NCBI GenBank assembly: GCA_950097015.1
Contig: CATNEN010000038.1
Coordinates: 11,697,001-11,761,000 of the forward strand
Reading direction: 5' to 3'
Source of the DNA: Macrostomum hystrix
Lineage: Eukaryota > Platyhelminthes > Macrostomidae
DNA: 64,000 nucleotides
In this document: positions 22,036 through 35,000 of the stretch, piece by piece
Numbering within the stretch: the first letter of the stretch is position 1
Layout: the number at the start of each line of letters is the position of its first letter
Notes under the pieces: model-generated
The model's database searches: none
What the model was told of the DNA's origin: nothing
Seen by the model: the letters and a program-made list of their open reading frames with translations, nothing else
Made by a program: the position numbers and the translations under genes

Positions 22036-24440
22036 TTTCCTACGGTCTTATATAGGTTTGGCTTGGGCCTAAGATGTGTAGACAATTAAAAAAATTTAAA
22101 ATTTTCAAACCATAAGTTTTTTAATAATAACTTTCTGAATATCTATGAGAAATAGAAGTTAATAATTATATACTTAGAGGTTAAGACTCTTCTGTCTATT
22201 AAAATGTAAAAGAAAATTGTTTACAACTTTATGGCTATAATTTGTTTTTTATCTTGGCTTGGCCCTACTAAAATAATAGCAAACTGATTGCTCAAGTTAA
22301 TGAAGCCATTCACACAAAAACAATAATAGCTAGTTCAATCCATATAATTCACTCAAACAAACTTAAATCTAGAGTTCAGGGTCAGAAAATATAGCTAAGC
22401 TCTTTAGTGAATATAGCTAGCTACATGAATATGAGATGAAAAGCTGTCAATGTTTAGAAAATAATTCAAAAAATGCTATAAATTCTAAATTGGTCTGTTG
22501 TCAATTTATAGTTTACAAAAGAAAACACAAGCATTCATCCTTAGTTTGCTCAATAAAACAATCAGCATCAAAGCTACTAGCTAAAATTCCTTAAACACAA
22601 CACAATATCAGTTTTATTATAATTTTACTCAGTATGGATTTATATCAGTTCATGATAGTCGCTTAATTAACCAATGTATAAAACAATATTATATAGTATA
22701 CTTTAACAGCGGATCGGATGCAACAAGATGTAGCTCTAGTTTAGCTTTAAGTTAACATAGTTTATTTTGATTGTCGAACTCGTAGTGCATATGGGCATTA
22801 GGCCAGTTAGAAATAAGAAAAATGTACGCTACATATATGCATTCTATACAACCACCATAAAAAAGGAACTAGGGGGCCTATCCAATGACGTCGTTCCTTG
22901 TTATTATATCATGAATAACTAACTACTAACTAGCTCAGAATTATTATTCTACTTTTAGCCTGCTTTTAAATTGCCTAATATTGTTTGTGATATAAGACTT
23001 TACATACGCTATGGGCACAAACGATACTAAAAAAAGTGAATTCTAAAGGCCTTTATATTGAAACAAGCACTATTTTTAGCAGTTTGCATCCTTGCACAAA
23101 TACTTTATCTACTCAAGTTAATTTATTGTTTGTTAAAATACGCGACAGGCATATTTTAAACAAGGACCCCAAAAAGAACAATGAAGAGCAACGTGAGCCT
23201 TGAGTGGTCCTTGATTTTAATACATTTTAACTTTTTATTATTCTCCTTTTTCTATTTTTTACTTATCACTTAACTTTTTTTTTCTTTTTTACTAACTCTT
23301 ACTAACTGACTAACTTTTACTAACTTAATAACAAACATTTTTTATTTTTTTACTTAGAAAATATTGCGAGTGTATGATTCTATTTTTTTGCCCGGCAATT
23401 TCCGATTTCCCTACGTTTTCAGTGCATTCATATGAGAAAGTGCAAGCAAATGAACAATGTAGTGTAACTACACACTACCACAATAGTACGTTAAACTAGA
23501 CCTAGTGGTCCTTGTCGCAAAGGCACATGTGTGCAGTAAAACAAAATTACCACTGACACATAAGCAATAATTCACTATTTCATAAACGATTTATCATTCT
23601 GTTTCTTGATTTATCATTAAAAATGATAATAAGCCTGGTGTAAAACGTTATTTGTCAACTCCTGCAAATAAATGTAATTTTGATCGATTTAGGTTACTTC
23701 AGAAAATTGCTTTATATAAAATTAGTTTTTCGTCCATTGTACTCGTAGTCCTCTCAGCCGTGGTTCGAGTCTCATGCTTGCTCTAATTGGGTGACTCGAC
23801 TTTTGTGGAGTCGAGTGACAGGGGGACCCGACTAAGGTGCCTAGTCTCGTGAAAAGGCACGTGGCTCAAATATTGCGCAAGTGCAGTGGCAACACAACTG
23901 AGACCAGAACACATGTAAATTGAAATTGCATATACTTTTATTGAATTGCCTAGCCTGCGGCACTCCTTAGCTCTTCCGCGTCCTTGTTGGGCGCATTATG
24001 CGATAATGCGCATTAATTAATTATAATTCGATTTCATCCAAAGAAGTATCGGGACGTGAACGATTTGTTTTAAACTGATACCAACCCTGTTCGTTCGCTC
24101 GCACATCTATATTATAAAAGCTACTTACGGTACAAGCATGAAAGAAAACCATTAATATGCTTTATTTAACATAAAAAATTATGATGCTATAAAAGCCTAT
24201 AAACTATAAAAAACTTTCCTTGCCATATAAAAAACTACGCAATCTAATGGCTTACTGCACATAGAATAATGTTCTACAGTTGTACCATATCGCGGTTCAG
24301 TGGTGCAGAAAGCGTTATGCATAAATGCATAGGCCAAATAAAAATCATAGTATGCAACTGCCTGCTAAATGTATAACATAAGTATAAGCTTACAGCGCAC
24401 GTAAGCGAAAAAATCATGTGTGCACTGGACTCTGTCTTTT
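22036..24440. other. AT-rich intergenic region
   Basis: No gene is seen. A possible tRNA-derived remnant at 23743-23880 has a B-box-like gtggttcgagtctc. A hairpin occurs at 23991-24011. Confidence 0.5.
23991..24011. other. Short perfect hairpin
   Basis: GCGCATTAT-gcg-ATAATGCGC: nine-base arms and a three-base loop, in otherwise AT-rich intergenic DNA downstream of the tubulin gene. No role assigned. Confidence 0.6.
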
Positions 24441-24455
24441 AAAAAGCGTTCAGAT

Positions 24456-25820
24456 TTACTGATCCAAGTCCTTTTCAATCTCCTCAATTTCTTCTTCCTC
24501 ACCTTCGACGGTGTCCACGCCGACCTCTTCATAGTCCTTCTGCATGGCGCCGAGGACCTCGCGGGCCTCAGCGAACTCGCCCTCCTCCATGCCCTCGCCC
24601 ACATACCAGTGCACAAATGCGCGCTTCGAATAGAGCAGGTCGAACTTGTACGCCAAGCGGTCCCAGGCCTCCGCAATGGCCGTAGTGTTGCTGAGCATGC
24701 ACACAGCGCGCGGAACTTTAGCCAGGTCGCCACCTGGCACTGTCGTGGGCGGCTGGTAGTTAATACCCACCTTGAAACCGGTGGGGCACCAGTCGACAAA
24801 CTGAATCTCCCGCTTGGTCTTTATCTTCCGAATTGATTCGTTTATATCCTTAGAGGAGACGTCTCCGCGGTAGAGCAGGCAGCAGGCCATGTACTTGCCG
24901 TGCCGCGGGTCGCACTTTACCATCTGGTTGGAGGTTTCGAAGCACGCGTTGGTTATGTCGTTTACTTTTAACTGTTCGTGATTGGCCTTCTCCGTGGAGA
25001 TTATGGGCGCGTAAGTTGCTAGGGGGAAATGAATTTTTGGGTAGGGCACTAAATTCGTCTGGAACTCGGTGATGTCAACGTTGAGAGAACCTTCAAAGCG
25101 AAGCGACACGGTGATGGATGAGACAATCTGGGCGATGATTCGGTTCAGGTTGGTGTAGGCCGGCCTATCAACGTCCAAGCTGCGCCGACAGACGTCGTAG
25201 ATGGCCTCGTTGTCGACCATGAAGGTACAGTCAGAGTGTCGCATGGTGCCGTTAGTGCAGAGGATAGCGTTGAATGGCTCCACAATGGCAGTTGATACCT
25301 GGGGCGCTGGGTAGATTGCAAACTGAAGCTTGGCTCTCTTGCCGTACTCGGTGGCAAGCTTATCCATGAGTAAGGTGGTGAAACCAGCTCCCGTGCCACC
25401 GCCAAAGGAGTGGAACACAAGAAAGCCCTGCAGGCCGCTGCAGTTCTCGGTTAGACGATGAAGAACCTCCCGGACTTTGCCTATGAGCTCCTTGCCGATG
25501 GTGTAATGACCCCTAGCGTAGTTGTTTGCGGCGTCCTCATTGCCAGTGATGAGCTGCTCCGGGTGAAACAGCTGCCTGTACGTGCCAGTGCGCACCTCGT
25601 CGATTACAGTTGGTTCAAGGTCTACTATTAACGTTCTCGGAACGTAGCGACCTGAGGGAGTTTCAGAGAAGAATGCACTTGAAGAATCGTCGCATTTTTC
25701 TTGACCGGAACTCATCAAACCATCGGCCTGAATACCGTGCTCCAGGCAGTACAGCTCCCAGCAGGCGTTGCCTATCTGGACGCCCGCCTGGCCAACGTGG
25801 ATGGAGATGCACTCGCGCAT
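24456..25820 (-). CDS. Divergent alpha-tubulin, intronless
   Basis: A single intact frame of 454 aa, full length for alpha-tubulin. It has the MREC start (co-translational autoregulation motif), a tubulin signature GGGTGAG (usually GGGTGSG), the catalytic-Glu context [13 protein letters not shown], and [18 protein letters not shown]. Differences from canonical alpha-tubulins: the K40 loop is shorter and rewritten ([13 protein letters not shown], Gln at the K40 position), and the tail ends EEIEKDLDQ rather than EEY, so neither the standard K40 acetylation site nor the terminal tyrosine for detyrosination is present. Variation also runs through the body (for example [11 protein letters not shown]). 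Intactness argues for selection; the lack of introns would fit a retrocopy or a tissue-restricted (for example testis or ciliary) isotype. An upstream TATA box is not clear. Confidence 0.95.
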   Translation of the reverse strand: MRECISIHVGQAGVQIGNACWELYCLEHGIQADGLMSSGQEKCDDSSSAFFSETPSGRYVPRTLIVDLEPTVIDEVRTGTYRQLFHPEQLITGNEDAANNYARGHYTIGKELIGKVREVLHRLTENCSGLQGFLVFHSFGGGTGAGFTTLLMDKLATEYGKRAKLQFAIYPAPQVSTAIVEPFNAILCTNGTMRHSDCTFMVDNEAIYDVCRRSLDVDRPAYTNLNRIIAQIVSSITVSLRFEGSLNVDITEFQTNLVPYPKIHFPLATYAPIISTEKANHEQLKVNDITNACFETSNQMVKCDPRHGKYMACCLLYRGDVSSKDINESIRKIKTKREIQFVDWCPTGFKVGINYQPPTTVPGGDLAKVPRAVCMLSNTTAIAEAWDRLAYKFDLLYSKRAFVHWYVGEGMEEGEFAEAREVLGAMQKDYEEVGVDTVEGEEEEIEEIEKDLDQ

Positions 25821-26240
25821 ATTTGTGCGTACGTCGGTTGGTTTGATTGAGATCCAATCGAACAGATGGCAGTGATTAGGTAAAAATGAGAGTGACTTGC
25901 TTATCTCTCTTTGCGTCTTGGCCCATGAGCTAGGCTTGACTGGGGTCAGTCTATGGCCTTGCTTGCCTGGCCTGAAAGTCCAGTGACTTTATCTCGCTGT
26001 CTATGGACGAAGGTCCGCATATTTACCCACATTTATTACCCACACATGCCTAAATCTCACTTATAATAAACGTTGTAAGTGGAGCCATTGAAGCCGCCAT
26101 TAGAAATAGATGAAGCTGTTTTTACATGTACATGTGTTTTTGGCAGTTGACAGATCGGTCTGAAGACAGACAACTTCACCTAGTTGAAGTTGGAGCTGGA
26201 CAACCACTTATTTTAGAATCACATCCAGCACGACTCAATG

Positions 26241-26620
26241 TCAGCACGAAACACATGCCAGTTGGGACTCCTTCTTTGAGTATCTTATGTACCGCTGAGT
26301 TGACACAACCGAGCGATGTCCCGTCACATGCCCGATGTCCTCCAGCGAAAAGCCGTCGTTGTGCAGCTCCATCATGACCGTTGCTCTGATGCAATGAGGT
26401 GCATACCTTCTGGACCTTTGTTCCCAGTGTATTGTGTCCAACGCGCTGCCTGGCAAAATACCACGAGTCTGCGTTAGGCTCAGCCCTCGGCCGAATAACT
26501 CGATGCTGTCCACGACACCTTCTCGGTTCTTCGCATTCGCGATCCTTTCCATGTAGTCCTTGAAGCATGACTCTCGCCCAAGTGCAGTTATGACCTCTTC
26601 GAATGACTCATCCGTTAGGC
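26241..26620 (-). mobile_element. Crypton-like tyrosine recombinase fragment
   Basis: On the minus strand, a frame that is open from about 26620 to its stop at 26241 encodes the C-terminal catalytic region of a tyrosine recombinase: HCIRATVMMELHNDGF (the H-x-x-R box), then IGHVTGHRSVVSTQRYIR (the H…Y box with the nucleophilic Tyr). Spacing and wording fit animal Crypton-type elements and their host-domesticated relatives (ZMYM2/DUF3504). The N-terminal catalytic Arg region and any DNA-binding domain are missing, and no ends are visible, so it is a fragment. Confidence 0.75.
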
Positions 26621-27419
26621 GTCGTTATGAGTCATCATATTGAAATAGAATCATATATAATGTGCCTCAAACGTTACAATGGGCCTCAAATTGCAGCGTA
26701 CAGCAATCAGATTTCCTATAATTTCATCCTTCGTCAGACCAACAATGTTTCCTTAGTAACAATGTAAATTGCAATTTTTTGTCTCTAGCTGGGGCTACAA
26801 TTGTAGAAGCACTGAAAAAGGCCTCTTAAACGCTTTAAAAAAAGATTATGTATGTCGACTTGACAAAACTCCCAGACATCAAACACAAATGCTGAAGTAC
26901 ACTGATGAAGTGAAAAAAAGAAGAAAAGTGTCATTTTAATAAAATCAAAGAACAGCTTTGTGTCTGGCAATTTTTTTCGTAAGCGTTAGAATATTATTTC
27001 GTTTGCAAAACTCTCTCCAGATTCATCTATTGTTGAATGTGTCAGTCAAACAAAATCTAATCATAAATAGGTTTATATTCACACGCCACACTGAAGACAC
27101 TGGTTTGTTGAGTTTATTTTTATCGTTTTTCTCTTGGATTCTGTATTATTTATTTTCCAGTTTATCGCGTCATAAACATAGTAGTATATAGGCATATCTC
27201 GAACCAGCTATCCATGTATTTTTATCCCCAGTTGCTCTCTTATCTGTAAAGGATCATGAATGATGCATAGGCCAGAATAGGATTCGGCAACATTTTAGCA
27301 GCGCTTAAAACAATTCCTCTGTCAATATTTTCATGCGAATGTTTGGCAAAGTCTAAGACGCGTTAACCAGTTACCGGGTTCCAAAAGATTAATAGGAGTA
27401 TAATCTAGCTGTTCTGATC
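26621..27419. other. Intergenic, no gene seen
   Basis: AT-rich. The short frames present have no recognisable product. Confidence 0.4.
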
Positions 27420-28402
27420 ACCTCTCAGTCTCACCTTCTAATCTAATGTCTCACCCCTCAGTCTCACCCCTCAGTCTCACCCTTTAGTCTCACCTTCTAA
27501 TCTAATGTCTCACCCCTCAGTCTCACCCTCTATTCTAGTGTCTCACCCCTCAGTCTCACCCCTCAGTCTCACCTTCTAATCTAATGTCTCACCCATCAGT
27601 CTCACCCCTCAGTCTCACCTTCTAATCTAATGTCTCACCCATCAGTCTCACCCCTCAGTCTCACCTTCTAATCTAATGTCTCACCCATCAGTCTCACCCC
27701 TCAGTCTCACCTTCTAATCTATTGTCTCACCCCTCAGTCTCACCCTCTATTCTAGTGTCTCACCCCTCAGTCTCACCCCTCAGTCTCACCCTTTAGTCTC
27801 ACCTTCTAATCTAATGTCTCACCCCTCAGTCTCACCCTCTATTCTAGTGTCTCACCCCTCAGTCTCACCCCTCAGTCTCACCTTCTAATCTAATGTCTCA
27901 CCCATCAGTCTCACCCCTCAGTCTCACCTTCTAATCTAATGTCTCACCGCTCAGTCTCACCCTCTATTCTAGTGTCTCACCCCTCAGTCTCACCCCTCAG
28001 TCTCACCCCTCAGTCTCACCCCTCAGTCTCACCTTCTAATCTAATGTCTCACCCCTCAGTCTCACCCCTCAGTCTCACCCCTCAGTCCCACCTTCTAATC
28101 TAATGTCTCAACCCTCAGTCTCACCCCTCAGTCTCACCTTCTAATCTAATGTCTCACCCCTCAGTCTCACCCCTCAGTCTCACCTTCTAATCTAATGTCT
28201 CACCCCTCAGTCTCACCTTCTAATCTAATGTCTCACCCCTCAGTCTCACCCCTCAGTCTCACCTTCTAATCTAATGTCTCACCCCTCAGTCTCACCTTCT
28301 AATCTAATGTCTCACCCCTCAGTCTCACCTTCTAATCTAATGTCTCACCCCTCAGTCTCACCGCTTCTCATACAGTGTCTCACCCCTCAGTCTCACCCTT
28401 GC
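27420..28402. repeat. Composite 11/22-bp minisatellite
   Basis: Built from two modules, tcacccctcagtc and tcaccttctaatctaatgtc, combined in varying order over nearly 1 kb. On the minus strand each unit contains ggtgagac, a good match to a 5' splice consensus. It lies about 500 bases upstream of the GPCR start codon. Confidence 0.93.
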
Positions 28403-28900
28403 CCTGCATTGAATAGTTTATTACGATTTAACAATCCCAGAAGTGAAATATGCAGAGAGGGGTCAAATAAACAGCAATTATTTCATGCCAATGGCCGTAG
28501 CGAGCGAGTGCACACTTCTCTCGCTTTGCAAAACTATTAAAATAGGATGAAAATATTTAATTTATAAAAAAAAACAGAATGTAGAATATACATTTTTAAT
28601 TTTGACCAATACTCGAGAAATGTGAAGTGGCCGATTTTTAATAAGGCTGGCAATAGCTTGGTAGTTTTCAAAGTACACAAACTGTTGCCCCTGCTGAATG
28701 AGTAAAACGGAGTAAATGAAATTAAGCTAGCCTTGGATTGGTCCGGCCCGCCCTGACTGCTCACGAACAGAATAAGCATATTAAACCAACGCTAGGAATG
28801 CGGAGTTTTGTGAAGCCATGAAATTTTAGAGCAGTAGATTAACTTCTCAACCGAAAGCTGGTCGTAGCGAGAGTGGTTGACAAAGAAATAATAATAAACA

Positions 28901-29536
28901 ATGGCTAGTTATGAATGCAGCAGTCTGGCAATCATCATTCTGATCATATGCGCGTCTCTGGTGAGTAAATAGTCAGCTAAGGAATCACACTCCCTCCACT
29001 CCACTCACTCCACTTGATTTGCACAGCTGCACATAACCTTGTCAAGTTAAACCAATTTCACCATTAGGATTTTTTTATCCGAGTTCGAGTCATGCAATGA
29101 CATTTTTAATTTCCGTGACATGCAATATCTACAATAGAATACCTAACGAATGTGACAGACCACCTGCAGAACTCGAAGATCAAATCACATGCAGACAGAC
29201 AGGCAGACAGACAGGCAGACAGACAGGCAGACAGACAGACAGACAGACAGGCAGACAGACAGGCAGACAGACAGGCAGACAGACAGGCAGACAGACAGGC
29301 AGACAGACAGGCAGACAGACAGGCAGACAGACAGGCAGACAGACAGACAGACAGACAGGCAGACAGACAGGCAGACAGACAGGCAGACAGACAGGCAGAC
29401 AGACAGGCAGACAGACAGGCAGACAGACAGGCAGACAGACAGGCAGACAGACAGGCAGATAGACAGGCAGACAGACAGGCAGACAGACAGGCAGACAGAC
29501 AGGCAGACAGACAGGCAGACAGGCAGGCAGGCAGAC

Positions 29537-29628
<92 letters not shown>

Positions 29629-29659
29629 AGGCAGGCAGGCATGCAGGCAGGCAGGACGG

Positions 29660-29723
<64 letters not shown>

Positions 29724-31909
29724 CAAACATCGTTAATCCATCCAATGATCCGGATAATCATTTCCCAGAGGACCAGCATGTTTAAGATAGTTCCCAGGTA
29801 AATAATAGATCAAACATTAACAATTTTAAAGCTTATCTTCTGAGAGAAAAATTAAATGAAAGGCCTGAAACGGAATAAGTAACGAATGAGAAAAACGTTT
29901 TCTTGAATAGAAACGGGACCAGATTACAGAAGCCAACATACTGCTGATGTTGCCTGTTTGATGATGACGTAATAGGCGGAATTGTCAGCCAAAATCGTTG
30001 ACCAATTATTGATGCAATCTTGTCAATCTTAGCCATTCTTTGGCACATTCTTAGAACCCGATTTGTCTCCATGCAGGGGTCCTCAGCTTACCTGTTTGTA
30101 CCCCCGTTATCATTGCGAGAGTGTCTGCGAGCTGATTGAGCTAATTTGTCCAATCTTGCTACTCACAAAATCTACTCGCGTACTTTTCGTTTTTTTCCTT
30201 TGAAAGGAACTTTTCTTACTCCTCCTCGTAGTTTCATTTCAATTAATCGATCAACTACACCATTCATCTACGAGTACTAATTAGTTGCACGCTATTTAGT
30301 TGTGATGTTTGTCGCGTAATGCATGAAGACGGCTATCAACAGCCATCGATAGCGGGGTCCCAGGGGTGTGTAATGCGGGCTGAACGAAGGCACCACTAAT
30401 TAGGTCCTGAAGCAACAGTCAGAAGAGAACGCTGTGTTCTTGTACAGCGGTAGAGCGTTAATTCGCTATCAATGCTGCACAGGTGGGATCACACACAGAT
30501 TTTGCCTTAATTAATGTCAGCGGGAAGGATTTTGGCTTTTCACATCCAAAACTGATATTTTTTGTCACTTCCGATTACATTCAGCTGACAGGAACTCGGA
30601 CGCTGAACTACACCGAAACGGATCCAACATCAAAGCTAGAGCAGCAACTTCGCAGTCGAGAACGCAGCTGTCAATCTAGTCTGGTCCCGGGTCGCCTCTC
30701 CGACATGACCGCCGATGTCAAAGTTTGCAGCGGTCAGTTTGACGGTTTTCTGTGCTGGCCGTCGGCTGCCATTGGGTCGAAAATTTCCCTGCCTTGTCCA
30801 GCCGACGTCTTTGCCATCAACGCGTCAGCAAATAGGCTGGCAACTCGCCGATGTCTGGCTGGCGGTCGATGGCAGCTCAACATCAGACGGACGGACTTTC
30901 ATCCGCTGACAGACTACTCAGAGTGCCTGATGGTTGGCGGGGCCAAGTCTGCTATTCGCCTGTACAATCTGGTAAGGCCTAATTGACTATAGGCTACTAC
31001 GGTGAGGCTCGGGTGAGTGGCAGACCGATTGAAAGCGTTCGCCTCTCTCACCAAGGTCCCTGAGCTCGATACCGCGGCGAGGCCACATTCATTTGGGGCG
31101 CAGCCGCGGAGAGAAGGCTCCAGAGGGCCAACCTCCAAGGCACAGTGAGAGTGCACACTGCCGGACGATGAGAAAGTCAGGTCAGTTGTACACACCTGAG
31201 TGAGAGTGTGCTCAGGAGTCAGCGAAATGGGCAGAATTGCCTCCTCGCTGGCCAATGTGTCACCAAACGATGTGCCATGCCCGTACCCAGTAGTATCGTA
31301 TGAAGACATTGATTTCACGTTTTTTTCACATTCCAAAGACGCAGATGTTCTTTATAAAAAATCCATCGTTTTTCGAAGACACAAAAGGAATGACACAAGC
31401 TGCACAGCTGCAGCCATTGCTCAAGAAACACTAGTAGTGGCTCTTGAGCATGTCCCGACTAAACAGGATATCTATTATAATTTCTAAATTCGCCTATTTT
31501 CTTACTCAATGCTCAGATGCAGCTGACTAAGGTGAGCAACCGGACTCAGCAGATGAGGCTCAGAGTTGAGCGAATCGTCTGCCTCGGTTCCAGGCAAGCT
31601 GGAAATCCATCCTCGAGTGCTCGGGTCCCCACTTGCGGCTCCGTGTTTGACGGCGTCCTCTGCTGGCCGCCACAGCCCGCCGGTACGCTGGGCCGTCAGC
31701 CCTGCCCGGACTACCTCAACGAGGTTCAGCGAGACGGCTTCGCCAGCCGGCTGTGCCAGGACAATGGCACCTGGCAGCTGGGCGGATGGACCAACTTCAC
31801 CGACTGCCTGCCAGCTGAACTGGCCGCTGCGGCCGCTGCCACCGGCACCATTGCTGATGGCTCCGAGGCGCTGGCTGCAGCCAAAGTAAGCCGTCCTGCC
31901 TGCCTGCCG

Positions 31910-31940
<31 letters not shown>

Positions 31941-31941
31941 G

Positions 31942-32028
<87 letters not shown>

Positions 32029-35000
32029 TACCTGCTTTTCTGTCTGCCTGCCACATTGTTTATCTGTCTGCCTGTCTGTCTGTCTGCCGGCTCGCCTGTC
32101 TGCCTGCTTGCCTGTCTGGCTGCCTGTACCGATTCACCGATGTTTAAGCCTGCTTGTAGTACTCGTTTAAAAACTAATTCCGGCCTAATTACAGATGCAC
32201 CTGGCAATAATGAGCAAAATCGGTCTGGTTGGTCACAGCTTGTCTCTGGCTACGCTACTAATTGCTATAGTCATTTTAGCCAGTTTCAGGTAAATATCAA
32301 GCAAAAATTTGCACACTACTACAAGTAATACACATCAGCAAATAAAACTAGTTTTCAACATTCAGACGCCTGCACTGCCGACGAAATTGCATTCACATCA
32401 ATCTGTACACAGCATTCGGTTTGAGAGCAATCAGTCATTTCGTTAATCGCGCTTTGCCGTCCAACAATGCGGTATGTTTCAAACACTAAAATATTGATTT
32501 CTACCATAGACTTTGATCGGCGTCTAGAAATTCATCCATTTTCGCGGACTCCATTTACTCGTAGTATTTTGATGGCTCTTTAACTAAAAAATCGCCTTAG
32601 TCTATGGTATAAACCATCCAAATTTGATGAGCAGAAATAGCTAATAGTCTATGGTAAAGCCTTGATGTCTATGTTTGAGGTCTTGGTTCTCACCAAAAAC
32701 GTATGTGAGAATAACATAAAATCTAATAATAATACTATAAATATTTGTTTTCAACCTCAGACTCTGATGTGCCGTCTGAACCAATCGCTGATGACTTTCA
32801 CCGTAATTGGCAGCTTCACGTGGGTGTTCGTGGAGGCGCTACACCTGTACATGCTAATATTTGTCAACGCAATGAGCGAAGAGAGGCTTTCAACCGCGGC
32901 CTACATTGGGATCGGCTGGGGTTGGTGCCGAAAACTGCTCTCAATTTTGATCAAAAAGTATTTTACTATGTAAAATGTCACAGTCAAACCTAACTCGAAT
33001 ATTTTACTAGGCCTAACCTGCACAGTTACTGCGGCCTGGGTTCTTCTGCGTCTTCTGCTTGACAACAGAAACTGCTGGCGAGAGTACCGACCGCTTGGGC
33101 CTGACATCTGGTTATTGAACGTTTATCTGGCGCTCCTAGTGGTGGTGAGAAATTGGACGCTCTGCGTTTGAGAATCTGGAGACAGGGGGTGAGAGACATG
33201 GATGAGAGACAGGGGGTGAGAGACAGGGGGTGAGAGACATGGATGAGAGACAGGGGGTGAGAGACATGGATGAGAGACAGGGGGTGAGAGACAGGGGGTG
33301 AGAGACAGGGGTGAGGAAGGGGCGAGTGGGTCAGCGGCTAACGTCGCTGCCTCGCACTCCAAAGGACGCTAGTTCGATTCACCCTTCAAGTCACGATTAA
33401 TTTCGGGACTTGTTGGGGGGGGAATGGACAGTAGCGACCGGCGGAGGTGCACCATATTTCGTGCAATCAAAGCTTGAAATAATAGCTTCGCTCCTACCTT
33501 CTGTGTGCCTGTTCTGCGTTGTACGAGCGTATGAGTTTGTGCGTTGGCGCTGGTGCGTTAGACCTTGCGGGGGGTGGCTGGAGGGCGGATGTACACCGCC
33601 GCGCGCTCTCTGGAATTCCGTCAGCGCGATTGGATAAGTGTACACTCATCACCCGGCCCCCCCTGAGGACTGATTTCTTATCAGCCTTCCGCCCCGGCTT
33701 GGTCTGCTCTGTGCGTGTGGGGCGGGGGTGGGGGACATTGCTGCCTATTCTGGGTGCCTCCTGCCCTCCCCGGCTGGTCTGTGCTGCTGTATGTGGTGCC
33801 TGCTCAGGGGAGGCGGCGCGATGGGCGCTAAAGCGCCTAGTTCGCCGGTCTGGGGGCGTGCCGCTCCGTCGCTTGTGCGACAAGTGCCCCGGGCCCCCCT
33901 GCAGATAGATAGATAGACAGGGGTGAGAGACAGGGGTGGGAGACAGGGGTGAGAGACAGGGGTGAGAGACAGGGGTGGGAGACGGGGGGTGAGAGAGAGG
34001 GGTGAGAGACAGGGGTGAGAGACGGGGGGTGAGAGACAGGGGTGAGAGACGGGGGGTGAGAGACAGGGGTGGGAGACGGGGGGTGAGAGACAGGGGGTGA
34101 GAGACATGGATGAGAGACAGGGGTGAGAGACAGGGCGTGAGAGTCGAGGTGGCTGTGCTGGACACATCGAACAGCCAGATGACCTTCATGCCTCTTTCAA
34201 GCTGAACGCGGTTCTATTCGCCAAGATAGTTCGCGAACTGTTCATCAAACTGAAGCGCCAGTCGGCCAGTGACGTCTCCACAATGCAGCCTTATGTGTGA
34301 GTACACAACTTACAGTAACAAACGCTGGAAAATAATTAATCTAAAGATGCTGTGTTGTTCATTTTAGGAAGCTGTGGAAGTCCACCTGCCTTCTAATCTT
34401 AGTGTTTGGAATCTATTACATCATCTTCCTGCCCGTTGCCATGGTGCCCAAGGATCGACTGGGCGAGACGCTGGACATTGTGCACTTGTATTATGAGCAT
34501 TTCTTCAATTCATTTCAGGTTAGCAAATGGGCCTATGACAATTAGCTGGTGTGTTTGCTTAACTCTGTTGGCAGTCGAACATCTTCGGGATATTCAGTGA
34601 TTATTGTCGGAGACCCTGGTGAAAGGGACAACAAACATGGCTCTGTATAAACCTCATTGGCAAATCCATAAAAAATTTACTTTTATCAATCCAAAACAGT
34701 CATCAATGACAGCCGACACGATTACATTATGAAATTTTGTGAGCAGAAAAATTATGCCTATATTTGAGATTCCTGCCACCAGACGGTCCATCAAGAATCG
34801 TTGAATATCTCGTTGTTGTCCTTTGAGTCCTTTGGTAACTGACTATGTACCGCGAGACACGAACGCGTTTTCCCTTCAGGGCTTCTTCGCCGCCCTGCTA
34901 TTCTGCTTCGTCAATTCGGACGTGCGTCACGAGCTGCACCGGCAGGCGAGGAAGCTGCAGCTGGCAGCCTGGCTCGCCCCGGGCAACAGCCGGCGACGGG

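Noticed and set aside
20136-22089. Two overlapping ~640-codon frames of ten-residue repeats.
   Set aside because: By-product of a stop-free 30-bp unit. No domain, no splice support, and two frames open at once.
29106-29785. Cys/Leu/Pro-rich and Asp/Arg/Gln-rich frames through the (GACA)/(GGCA) array.
   Set aside because: A tetranucleotide array open in all frames, located in a GPCR intron.
33410-33916. Several overlapping open frames in the GC-rich insert.
   Set aside because: They overlap on both strands, show no domain and lie inside a tRNA-headed retroposon.
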